From: Fodinibius roseus
GTDB lineage: Bacteria > Bacteroidota > Rhodothermia > Balneolales > Balneolaceae
DNA length: 64,000 nt
Direction: 5' to 3'
Assembly (NCBI RefSeq): GCF_900129315.1
Contig: NZ_FQUS01000023.1
Location: forward strand, 21,652-85,651
Under the pieces are notes generated by a model. That model ran no database searches and was not told the origin of the DNA. It saw nothing but the letters and a program-made list of their open reading frames with translations. Position 1 is the first letter of the stretch, and every line of letters begins with the position of its first letter. The position numbers and the translations under genes are program-made. This document shows, one piece after another, positions 1-9,203 of the stretch.

Positions 1-3000
1 GCGGGATATGGTATGGCTGCTCAGAAAATTCTCTATTTCTCCGGCTACTCCTTCGATCTCCCCCTCGACCTCTTCCCGGTACAACTCATCATATTCCGCC
101 TCATAACTGATATGCAGGATTACATCATTGATGGTACTGTAATCGAACGGCCGGAATTGTTTGGGCAGATCCAGCCGCCATTCACTGACAGCCCCGGCGC
201 CTTCGAAGGGCATATAGCGCTCGTCCCTGAAATCCAGGTTGAACACGCCGGAATCGTTTTGGGCCGTGCTGGTAGCGACGGTGGTTGTGCGGGTCGGAGG
301 GACCTGAAACAGATCCGAATCCGAACCTATCTCCTCCATCTCCGGTTCCTTGCGAATCTGACTGCGTTTCAGGGTGAGTGTTGCACTGACGTTGGTATAG
401 GGTCCCGTAACACAGGGAATCGTCAGTCGGGCCGATTTGATCCGCCGTCGGTACTGCCCCGGATAAAAAAGGTCAAAGTAGAGCTCCGGAATCCTGAATT
501 CACACAATCCCGTAGCCTTTAGGGTAAGCAGCGCTTCCGGATCGATCTGGGTCAGCGAAAAGGCCTGGTCGATCTCCATCGACCGGTCGTTTGTCTCGAT
601 ATACAGCCGCTCCATATTCCTGAGATCATTCATCAGCCGCTCCCCGGCCAACAGTCCGGACCTGGAAGCCTCCCAGTAGTTGCCATCCAACAGCGATGTG
701 GTGTCGTCCCCGCGCTCGAACCGGTAGGCCCGCTCAGCCATCCGTGCCATGGTAAGCGCATTCCGGTAGGCCTCCCGATAGAGTCGCTTAAGTCGGACAG
801 ACAGCCAGGTGTACAACCCTAAATTCGTAAACTTATCCTCGTAGAAATCTATTTTGTCCTGAAGCTGTTCTCTTTGTTGTTCGTGAATCTCTTTCGACTG
901 CACGGCAATCTCCAACCGGATCTCCGCAGCCTCGATCTTCTTTTCGATCTCCTCCAGTTCATTTTCGGCTTGCTGCAGGTTGAACTTCCAGCCCTGCTCG
1001 CGGCGAGTAAAACGGGCTTCCATTCCTGCTAAATCGCCAATTCTATTGGTATGGTCCGCCATACTTTTAAACGTATTTGCTGTATTGATCAAGACCTCTT
1101 TTGCCCCTTCCGCACCCGTTGAATTACTAAGTCCGATAATATAAGGGAGCCCAGCCACAGCCGTTGCGCTGACTTGGAAGGGGGTTGCAATTTCAAGCAA
1201 AATATTACTTGCATATTTTGATACCTGTTGCGTACGCTCTCCCGGTATCAGCCCATCGTCGTTCAATTTTTGATAATAGTCTTTTCGATTTTCCACCGTC
1301 TCTCTGCGTCGCCTGAGAGCTTCCAGATTGGCTTCGGCGGCCGTAATCTCCCGATTCCGGAGTTTGGTGGTGAGGTTTTGAATATTTTGCTGGTGGGTAA
1401 GCCGGATCCGGGCCAGTTCCCCGGCATCTTTCTTTTCCAGGGCACTCAGCAGCGCCCCGCCGAACGACTGCAGGGCTCCGGCGTATTCCCTGGCCTTGGT
1501 AATAAGAAAGCCAAAGCGGTAGGGCGGCAGATCGCCTCTTATGGAATCGAGTACGTCTTCCAGAGGAATTCCCTCTGCCCGGGCTCTGACCAGTAACATA
1601 GGATCGATCTCCGGGGCAAAGAGCGGCAGCTGACGGCGAACGCCTTCGATGTTAAGGCAGTTGCGGATTTTAAACAGCCGGTCTTCCACCCGATCCCAGT
1701 ACTCCAGCAGTTCTTCGTTGTGAGGAATACAGAAAATACAAGCCTGCTTCAACAGACTTGTCCCGAATGAGGGCAGGGGGAAATACGGCTTCCAGGGATG
1801 AAAATTCTTCCAGGCGGATCCTTTGAAATACCGATCCCGACCAATGCCGAAATTGCGCCTATCTCCGGAAAAATACGGTTGATCACCCGAGGTAATATTG
1901 TCAATATCGTCAGATTGAACATAGGCCGTCACGGGGTGATTCTGCGCCATCATCGCAGCATTTCCCAGCAACTGATTATCAATGACCTCTGACTGACCGG
2001 TTACCAGCGACAGATCGACTGGTCGTTGTCGTTCGGAAGTCAGGCTTTCGACTTCCATGATAAAACCGGAGCCGGAAGACGTATGACAATCCCTCATGCG
2101 CTCTCTCAGATTTAAAAACGTCAGATCATCCGCCTGCGGCTCGGGACAGTCGCCCAGTTGGGCGGGACGCTCTCCCAGAACTTCGGACGCCATCACATAG
2201 AGCAGCGTAGCCTCGTTCACAGATTCCCGGGTATCCTGTGCAAAGAGATGGTCTCCCCAGTCGAGGAGATTATCGACATATTTCATGACCATCCTTTTCA
2301 TGTAGCCTCCCAGCCGCAGGCGGGCGATCGCGTGGGGGTTAAACGGATCGCTTTTATACGCCTCTACCGCCTCCTCATCGTTAAGCTGCTCTTTCAGGGT
2401 TTGCAGGGTATGATTCCGAAACTCCATAAACTGCCATACCCGGTCTTTTTCCCGCTGCTCTCGTTCTTCTGGGAAGCCCGGATCACTGATTTCCTCCATG
2501 CCGTCCGGCAGTTGGTCTGAAGTCGGATCAAAAATGTAATGGTACCAGCGCTGGGCATCTTTGTACTTGCCCTGGCTGTTGAGGTGGTTGGCGACAAGAA
2601 AAGGAATATGGAAGAAGATCTCCCTGAAATAGACGCCCAGCGAGCCTTTGGTGTCGAATTTCCGTTCTATCATCAAGCTCAGATCCTGCCGCACATTGCG
2701 GGCTTCCACGGGAAGGAAGGGGGCGTTTAACTCCTGTTGAAATTCAATATCCAGTAATCCGTCAATGCCCTGCTCAAATAACTGCCGGCTCACGGTTTCA
2801 CCGTGGGTTGTCCCGATCCTCCGGATGGCATAGGGGGCGTCAGCGTGCACCAGGGAGTAGAGATAGAGCAAGTCGCCATCAACATTGATAACGGCATCTG
2901 TAAAAGTGCCGTTCACAGGAGTGACAACGGATCGCTCTCCCTGCAGGCGCAACAGTTCGCCGGGCGATGTCAAATCACTCTTTTCATTTTTCAGGTAGCG

Positions 3001-6000
3001 CATCATGTCCGCAAAGGCCTCTCCCTGGATCACATTCGGAGCATAGCCGTAGGATATGCGCTCCCCATCCCTTGTCAATCGCTTTAGATACGGGGGATTG
3101 GAAGTACCGCCCATAAATCCAAAACCGATATAGGGAAGCGGGCTTCCCGTGACCTCGGGTCCTATGGACAGAGCGTAGAGATCCACATGGGAGGATAAAT
3201 CGAAATCCCTTCCCACCAACTTCAGTTTGGGATTGCTGTCGAACAGGTTAAAACCCACAATCTGCGGGTCCACGTCCGGATATACCTGATTCCACCGGTA
3301 ACCTGTCAAGCTATACCCTTCGACGGGCTTTTCATGAGAGCGGGAACGATCCGTTCCGACAGCGCCCTCTTTTTGATCAAAAATATATTTCGGAATGGGC
3401 GGACTGGCTATCTGTATTATGGGATCCCTGACAATGCCGGGGCCATCGGAAAACGGCTCATCATTGACCAGCTTTAGGGATTGGGGAGCTGACCAGGTTC
3501 CGTCCAGTCGCATCGACATAAATTTGATCGCAAGAGTATGCTTGTAGGCTACGAAGGTAGAACTGCCTTCTTGCAGATCCGTTTTCGGCTGCGTCGTAAT
3601 CTCCACCCAAAAAACGTACAGTTTGCCGCGAAATACGATGGGAGAAACCTTGTTCACCGGAATCTGGAGATCCAGTTTTTTCCATGGATTCCAGACAACG
3701 CCTTTGGAGGAACCGGTCTCTTCAGCTTTGTATATATTTTCGACGGTCCGATAATAATAGACAGGTGGATCACTGGAGGTAACGCCAAAAAGATGCAGTA
3801 CATCGCGGTCGTTCCCACGGTCGTGATAGGCACCGGCGATCTTCAGTCGGGCGATTTCTTCAAACCCTTGCATGTATTTGGAATAGGCATCGATCGCGGC
3901 CTGAGCGTCGATCTCCCGCTGCAGGAGTTCGGATTCCAGCTCCTCGAACAGGGGTGTCTTGTTATCGCGCAGGTCCGGTTCGATGTAGTTCTCCGGATAC
4001 AGAAAAACCTTCCGGTTGGCTTCCCACACCCGGTAGTTTTTGCGCCACTCCCACTCATCCTGGGCCTGCTTGCTCAAATGAATCGCGAGACGGGGCTCGA
4101 TACCCGTGGCGGTCTGCTCCAGGTTCATCAGAATCCGCTGAATGTACAGCTGCAGGCTGGAGATACCGGCCACCACCCTGGAAGTTCGCGCACATCCCTC
4201 CAGCTCGGTATCGATCAGGAAATAGTTGTACAGATCTTTTTCGGTTTGGAAGCGATCGGTCAGATCAGGCCGCTCCGGGTCATCCGGTGCAATGGAGTGC
4301 ATCAAATAGGTGGTCAACGCATCCCGCCTCAGCTCGCGTATCCGGTCCTCAAACGGTTCCGCCACCTCTTTCCACTCTTCTTCCGAATCGTATTTGGTGC
4401 GTATGGCGGTAACCAGGGTCTCCACTCCCCGGGAGAAATGCTCAACTTCCTGCTCCCATGCATGAACAGGTTCAAAGTCCTCATAACGTTCGGGAATGAG
4501 CAACGGAAGAGCTTCTCCCCCCACCCCCAGGTACCGGGCAAGCTCCACGTTGGTTTTTAGTTTGTCTAAAGCTTCAAGCGCATGATTAACCGGTGCTCCT
4601 TCGGAATCCACCGAGCCGGGAAAATCCAATACCTGATTCAGCGAATTAATCAGTCCCCTTTCTGCCTCCAAAAGATGCTCCAGTCGATTTAGCGTCTCTT
4701 CATCCTCATTAAATCGGGGGGGGATGGCTTCATAATCAAACCCCTTCAACGCACCAAACAGCTCTTCAGCCGTTCCTCCCGTCTCCTCCAGCAGGTCAAG
4801 GAAGAGCGCCGTTTGTCGGACATGCATAAAAGCGGGATTAAGAAATTCACTGGGATCACCGGTACCTACCCGGAATATTCGGCTGCTTCCTCCCGCGTTT
4901 TTTTGTATAAACGCAAGTTCTTCCGATCCGAAATCATCGTCGTTAAACCATAGCGTAAGTTTGTTCAATGCCGCGTTCAGATCCTCAAGAACCGTTTCTG
5001 TTTTATCGCCGTGTAATCTTCGGGCAAGGGCGCTGTGGAATACATCGTTATCCTGAAAGTCGTATCCGGCCAGCGACGCAAGCCTCTTTATTTTATCGGT
5101 TGAAAAGCCGAACTCCTTTCCCAGTTGATTTGCAACAACCTCTCCCGCACTGTGTCGCAACAGCAATTCCCGGGCCTTTTCAGCTCTGATCGGGACCTCC
5201 GCGGGTATCGCAATAGAGTCGGAGGGGTTGAAGCCGGCTGACAACCTATAGAGATTCGGGGGTTCTGCCGGTTCGAAAATGGAGCTATTGGCATCCAGAA
5301 CGGCTCTGGACTGAGATAACGAAAGACCCACCGTGCCTACCAATACCCGGTCGGATATATCCGGAGCGCCCCCCTTCCGGTGAGTAGCTGCGATGTCCCG
5401 AATAACGTTTTTCAACTCATCCATTTGATCTGAATCCAGGATATCCTCAACAGCCGTCAGATCAGGCTCAAGCGTTTCAGGATCCGAAACCGAGTCTGCT
5501 ATCCGGTATATTTGAATATCCGCCGGTTCGATCAGCGAACTATTCTCCCTGATAATGGCACGGGATTGCAATTCCGTAATTCCCTCAAAATAGGCGAAGG
5601 CCGTATCCGCAAAAATCAGCGACTGTTCAGCATAAATGTTGTTAACAATTGATTCGCTGATTTCAGCAAGAGTCGATTCCCCTTCTTCCTCGCCCCACCC
5701 CTCATTCAGGATTTTGGCCAGCTCCTTTATGCTGTAGCCACTTTCCTCCCGCCAGTCCGCGAAACGGGTTAAAGCCCGGATATCTTCCAGGTTTTCCAGA
5801 TGGTTATTTTCGATATCGGGACTCATGCGGAGTAACGCTAACAGTTCCGAAACGGTCACTCCGAGGGCCCGGCTCAATCGCGCATGACGGTATAAAACAG
5901 TGAGCGTATCGAGGGTTACTTCAAACTCCATCGTATCCTCATCCGCTCCCAGCGGTTCCCGGAGAAACTCAATAAGCCGGACCAGTTCATCGTCATTGAT

Positions 6001-9000
6001 CCCGAGTCCGGCCAGGAGTCTGTGCTGAATGCGTACACCTGGCCCCTCCGGGTCGGGCAGGTCGGAACGAAAAGCCGGATGCCGAAACGTATCCGATACC
6101 TCGCCGGGATCCCAGACGGTTTCATCCCCGAAAGCCGGCAGATTAAAAAGCCGGTCGAAAAGGGAGGGAGATCCACCTGTCGGAATCCGGTTAACCAGGG
6201 CGCAACATTCCGGAACGGAAACCTTGAGTTGCTGCTGTAACGAGTGAAGACGGGCTATCTGCTTCAGCGGGAGCTTTCCGGAACCCGACATAATGTCCAC
6301 CTCCTCCATCACATTATCCAGATGATCCAGTAGCTGATCCAGTTCCCGTATGGACCAATCCAGCTGATGCCATAGTCGCACAAACCGGTGCATACGGTCT
6401 AAAATACCGGGCGTATAGTTTTCAAAAACTTCCCTGTTCGGTTGAACGCTGCCCGCCAGGGTAATCGCTTTTACCCGCGGTTTATCGTCACCCGGACCAT
6501 CGATTCCCGCCAACACAAAATAGGTTGCAATCAGGTCGGTGAACTGCGATCGGGTGAGGTCCATCGCCGCGAGCAGTCCTTTTACTTCGGGCAGATCCTC
6601 ATCCGAGGTGGGAGCCGGAACCGTTATTCCATACAAGTCGCTCAGAAAGTTTTCTTCCGGCAAATCACGGAAGTCATATTCCGCAACCGGATTTGAAATA
6701 AGCTCATACTCCCGGCCGGACAGCTTCAGTTTGGATTGTGCCCATACCTCGTTCCCATCTTCCTGGTACATCCGTACTTTTTCAACGATTTCGACCTGCG
6801 CAACCGGAAAATGTTCGAAATAGGTCCGGAGTTTCGAGAGCGGCAACAGAAAAGGCTGCCGGAAGCTGTTGAGAGGCGTCAAGTTATAAAGCATACGGTA
6901 TACATATGCTTCCACCTCGTCTCTGCTTGAAATGTCACCGTCAAATTCATTTCCCGGCTGACCGGCAATATAATTTTCAAGGATCTCCAGAATGACAGTC
7001 AGGTACGGAATCAGTGTGTGAGTATTTTTGCAGGTCAGGGGCAGGTTATACCACAGATCGGCCCGACGAACCCGGGGATCCAGATCGTGTCCCCGTTCTC
7101 CGGGAACGTATTCCGGAAAATATTCATCCAGCACATGGGTCTTCAGATACTCCATCAGATCCACAAAATAGGCCGCCGGGCTTATGATCGACTGACAGTG
7201 CTTGCAGTTGCAGTAGTCCTGACTTCCGAATAACTCACCATAACCGTTAAACCGCTTGAGATAGGCGTAAATATCGGTCGACGTATTATCGACGTTCAGC
7301 CAATCCAGTCCCCCCTTCTCGATGTCGATTATCGAACCGAATTTGGAGGTGACTTCTATCGCTATATCCTGAGCGTTCCGGTAGTACGGGGCAGCTATCT
7401 CATCTTCGAATCCGGTGGCCTCCTTAAAGCGGGTGTAGCTGTCGGAGGCGATCTGGTACGCGGCCTGATACCCGTTTTCCATCAGCTGAAACGTGTGTGC
7501 GGCATCTTTGGTAATGCGATAAATGCGTTGGTTGGATCTCAGGTTATTGATCACCCACTGACGCTCTTCCCCGGAATAGCCCGAAAAGTCTAACCGGTCC
7601 GGGTCGCTGCTGTCGGGACTGTAGTCAAGAGAGAGGTATCCCACGTTTTCATGCTCCCGGCAGAACTCCTCCACAAGATTAATCCGGCGATTTATTTCTC
7701 CCACCTTTTCCTGAGAAGAACGTTCCCGATCATTTAACACTGTCTTTAACTCCAGTCCCGGGTAGCGATTGGCCTGTCGGGCTATTCCTTTGTACGCCTG
7801 CTCTATCGCTGCCCGTTCCTGCGGGTCCGTATCGTCCAGGTTGAACGCGGAAAAAGATGTCCCGTTAAACAACAACTGCTCATTTTGAGCAAAGAGGGGC
7901 TCTACCAGGTCCAGATTCCGGATAAAACTACCTTCATCAACCGACTGAAGATAATTGGGAAAAATCTTATGCGGGAATACCATTTCTACCTGTTTGTGCA
8001 GAAAAGCTGCATAGCCCTCCTGGCTGACCCCTTTCGGCAAATCAATATCGGTTTCATCGAGCAGCGTTTGCCAGTCGTTGCGGCTCCATGCACTCAGGTC
8101 GCGCACGGCAGAAAGGCCCTGCTCCCCTTCTCTCTTTTTGATGGCATTCACCAAGTCAATATCAGCGCCTGCAAGCTGGTACAGATTAGCGTTCAAACCC
8201 AATTCCCCGGCTTCACTGCCATCCAACACTTCCTCTTCGATGAGATTATCCAGCATTTCCCGATTGATCGTTCCCGGTCCCATTCCCCGGTTTAACAGTT
8301 GATCTACCTTTTCGTCGTTAAGCTGAGTCAGTGATCCGATATGCAACATACCGGCACTCCGAAACTCCTCCGCAAACAACGGATTGCTCCGGAGCGGGAT
8401 ACCCGGTCGCAACATCTCATCGGCATGTTTTGGGCCGTTCCATGTTCCTACGTTGAACAAGCCCTCTTTTTTCCTGAACTCCGAAAGATCGCTGTTCTCG
8501 ATCGATTGTGTAAGAAAGGTTGTAAGGGGTTGTTTTTGCCGGACAGGCAGAAATAGATTCAATTCCTCGATCAACACCCGAAGTTCGCCGGAAGCCTCTT
8601 CAAAATGATTATTCAGTTCCTGCCGTAGACGGCTTACGACTTTCTTTTCCAGCTGCTGATAGAGCTCCGGTTGTTCCGCTTCTATTTCGTCCGGGGTTTT
8701 AGCCGAATGTTCGTCGAGCTCCAGCAGCTGATCACGGTCGGGTTGGTAGTCTTCATCCCCACGAACCGACAGATCGACCTCGATTCGAAGCTCTTTTTCC
8801 CGGTCGTCCATATTCCAAACGACGCTATGCCTGGTATCATGTACCAGCTTGTCATCCTCAAAGACCTTAAAAAACAGGTCCGGTTTCCGGTCGAGAAACA
8901 GCTCTTTGAAATAGGATTCGTCAAAAGTGATTGAAAAGCCACCCGACTCATCGGTCGAGTCGCTCCCGACAAGGTCATCGAAGATCAGGTCCTTGTCCCA

Positions 9001-9084
9001 CGCCTCCACCCGGAGATTGGACAGGGGTTGTTTGGTCGCTGCGTGAATAACGGTGCCGGTAATGTGATAGGATTGTTTTGTCAT
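1..9084 (-). CDS. Tc toxin subunit A (TcA), 3' end cut by window edge
   Basis: Giant pore-forming and receptor-binding subunit of a Tc toxin complex. The frame is open for 3028 codons from the ATG at 9084 to the window edge. Order of parts: a transthyretin/carboxypeptidase-regulatory-like beta domain (about residues 1-90, GTVIHAATKQPLSNLRVEAW); a VRP1-like region with the signature CNCKHCQSIISPAAYFVDL near residue 620; the segment leading into the neuraminidase-like domain (ANRKVFLYPENYIEPDLRD near 1680); a YHYIFDPT motif near 2140; a helical channel/stalk region (about 2520-2780); and the TcB-binding region (LFYPGQYRRRIKSARLTIP near 2870). By comparison with the family only the extreme C-terminus is missing. 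It lies 119 bp downstream of the TcB-TcC gene on the same strand. No signal peptide is visible, as is usual for TcA. Confidence 0.93.
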   Translation of the reverse strand, partial: MTKQSYHITGTVIHAATKQPLSNLRVEAWDKDLIFDDLVGSDSTDESGGFSITFDESYFKELFLDRKPDLFFKVFEDDKLVHDTRHSVVWNMDDREKELRIEVDLSVRGDEDYQPDRDQLLELDEHSAKTPDEIEAEQPELYQQLEKKVVSRLRQELNNHFEEASGELRVLIEELNLFLPVRQKQPLTTFLTQSIENSDLSEFRKKEGLFNVGTWNGPKHADEMLRPGIPLRSNPLFAEEFRSAGMLHIGSLTQLNDEKVDQLLNRGMGPGTINREMLDNLIEEEVLDGSEAGELGLNANLYQLAGADIDLVNAIKKREGEQGLSAVRDLSAWSRNDWQTLLDETDIDLPKGVSQEGYAAFLHKQVEMVFPHKIFPNYLQSVDEGSFIRNLDLVEPLFAQNEQLLFNGTSFSAFNLDDTDPQERAAIEQAYKGIARQANRYPGLELKTVLNDRERSSQEKVGEINRRINLVEEFCREHENVGYLSLDYSPDSSDPDRLDFSGYSGEERQWVINNLRSNQRIYRITKDAAHTFQLMENGYQAAYQIASDSYTRFKEATGFEDEIAAPYYRNAQDIAIEVTSKFGSIIDIEKGGLDWLNVDNTSTDIYAYLKRFNGYGELFGSQDYCNCKHCQSIISPAAYFVDLMEYLKTHVLDEYFPEYVPGERGHDLDPRVRRADLWYNLPLTCKNTHTLIPYLTVILEILENYIAGQPGNEFDGDISSRDEVEAYVYRMLYNLTPLNSFRQPFLLPLSKLRTYFEHFPVAQVEIVEKVRMYQEDGNEVWAQSKLKLSGREYELISNPVAEYDFRDLPEENFLSDLYGITVPAPTSDEDLPEVKGLLAAMDLTRSQFTDLIATYFVLAGIDGPGDDKPRVKAITLAGSVQPNREVFENYTPGILDRMHRFVRLWHQLDWSIRELDQLLDHLDNVMEEVDIMSGSGKLPLKQIARLHSLQQQLKVSVPECCALVNRIPTGGSPSLFDRLFNLPAFGDETVWDPGEVSDTFRHPAFRSDLPDPEGPGVRIQHRLLAGLGINDDELVRLIEFLREPLGADEDTMEFEVTLDTLTVLYRHARLSRALGVTVSELLALLRMSPDIENNHLENLEDIRALTRFADWREESGYSIKELAKILNEGWGEEEGESTLAEISESIVNNIYAEQSLIFADTAFAYFEGITELQSRAIIRENSSLIEPADIQIYRIADSVSDPETLEPDLTAVEDILDSDQMDELKNVIRDIAATHRKGGAPDISDRVLVGTVGLSLSQSRAVLDANSSIFEPAEPPNLYRLSAGFNPSDSIAIPAEVPIRAEKARELLLRHSAGEVVANQLGKEFGFSTDKIKRLASLAGYDFQDNDVFHSALARRLHGDKTETVLEDLNAALNKLTLWFNDDDFGSEELAFIQKNAGGSSRIFRVGTGDPSEFLNPAFMHVRQTALFLDLLEETGGTAEELFGALKGFDYEAIPPRFNEDEETLNRLEHLLEAERGLINSLNQVLDFPGSVDSEGAPVNHALEALDKLKTNVELARYLGVGGEALPLLIPERYEDFEPVHAWEQEVEHFSRGVETLVTAIRTKYDSEEEWKEVAEPFEDRIRELRRDALTTYLMHSIAPDDPERPDLTDRFQTEKDLYNYFLIDTELEGCARTSRVVAGISSLQLYIQRILMNLEQTATGIEPRLAIHLSKQAQDEWEWRKNYRVWEANRKVFLYPENYIEPDLRDNKTPLFEELESELLQREIDAQAAIDAYSKYMQGFEEIARLKIAGAYHDRGNDRDVLHLFGVTSSDPPVYYYRTVENIYKAEETGSSKGVVWNPWKKLDLQIPVNKVSPIVFRGKLYVFWVEITTQPKTDLQEGSSTFVAYKHTLAIKFMSMRLDGTWSAPQSLKLVNDEPFSDGPGIVRDPIIQIASPPIPKYIFDQKEGAVGTDRSRSHEKPVEGYSLTGYRWNQVYPDVDPQIVGFNLFDSNPKLKLVGRDFDLSSHVDLYALSIGPEVTGSPLPYIGFGFMGGTSNPPYLKRLTRDGERISYGYAPNVIQGEAFADMMRYLKNEKSDLTSPGELLRLQGERSVVTPVNGTFTDAVINVDGDLLYLYSLVHADAPYAIRRIGTTHGETVSRQLFEQGIDGLLDIEFQQELNAPFLPVEARNVRQDLSLMIERKFDTKGSLGVYFREIFFHIPFLVANHLNSQGKYKDAQRWYHYIFDPTSDQLPDGMEEISDPGFPEEREQREKDRVWQFMEFRNHTLQTLKEQLNDEEAVEAYKSDPFNPHAIARLRLGGYMKRMVMKYVDNLLDWGDHLFAQDTRESVNEATLLYVMASEVLGERPAQLGDCPEPQADDLTFLNLRERMRDCHTSSGSGFIMEVESLTSERQRPVDLSLVTGQSEVIDNQLLGNAAMMAQNHPVTAYVQSDDIDNITSGDQPYFSGDRRNFGIGRDRYFKGSAWKNFHPWKPYFPLPSFGTSLLKQACIFCIPHNEELLEYWDRVEDRLFKIRNCLNIEGVRRQLPLFAPEIDPMLLVRARAEGIPLEDVLDSIRGDLPPYRFGFLITKAREYAGALQSFGGALLSALEKKDAGELARIRLTHQQNIQNLTTKLRNREITAAEANLEALRRRRETVENRKDYYQKLNDDGLIPGERTQQVSKYASNILLEIATPFQVSATAVAGLPYIIGLSNSTGAEGAKEVLINTANTFKSMADHTNRIGDLAGMEARFTRREQGWKFNLQQAENELEEIEKKIEAAEIRLEIAVQSKEIHEQQREQLQDKIDFYEDKFTNLGLYTWLSVRLKRLYREAYRNALTMARMAERAYRFERGDDTTSLLDGNYWEASRSGLLAGERLMNDLRNMERLYIETNDRSMEIDQAFSLTQIDPEALLTLKATGLCEFRIPELYFDLFYPGQYRRRIKSARLTIPCVTGPYTNVSATLTLKRSQIRKEPEMEEIGSDSDLFQVPPTRTTTVATSTAQNDSGVFNLDFRDERYMPFEGAGAVSEWRLDLPKQFRPFDYSTINDVILHISYEAEYDELYREEVEGEIEGVAGEIENFLSSHTISR

Positions 9085-9203
9085 GGCTCTGAGTCATTTA
9101 CGATTTTAATAAAAGTAAGCATTGTCGGCAGCATGCTGATATTTTCAACCGGGACAGCCGGCCTGCATTATTGCATTGAAAATTTATTCACAAGAGATCC
9201 CGG

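Noticed and set aside
3538..4560. Plus-strand open frame of 340 codons
   Set aside because: It lies fully antisense to TcA, with Arg/Gly/Phe-rich composition and no motif. A product of GC-rich codons on the other strand.
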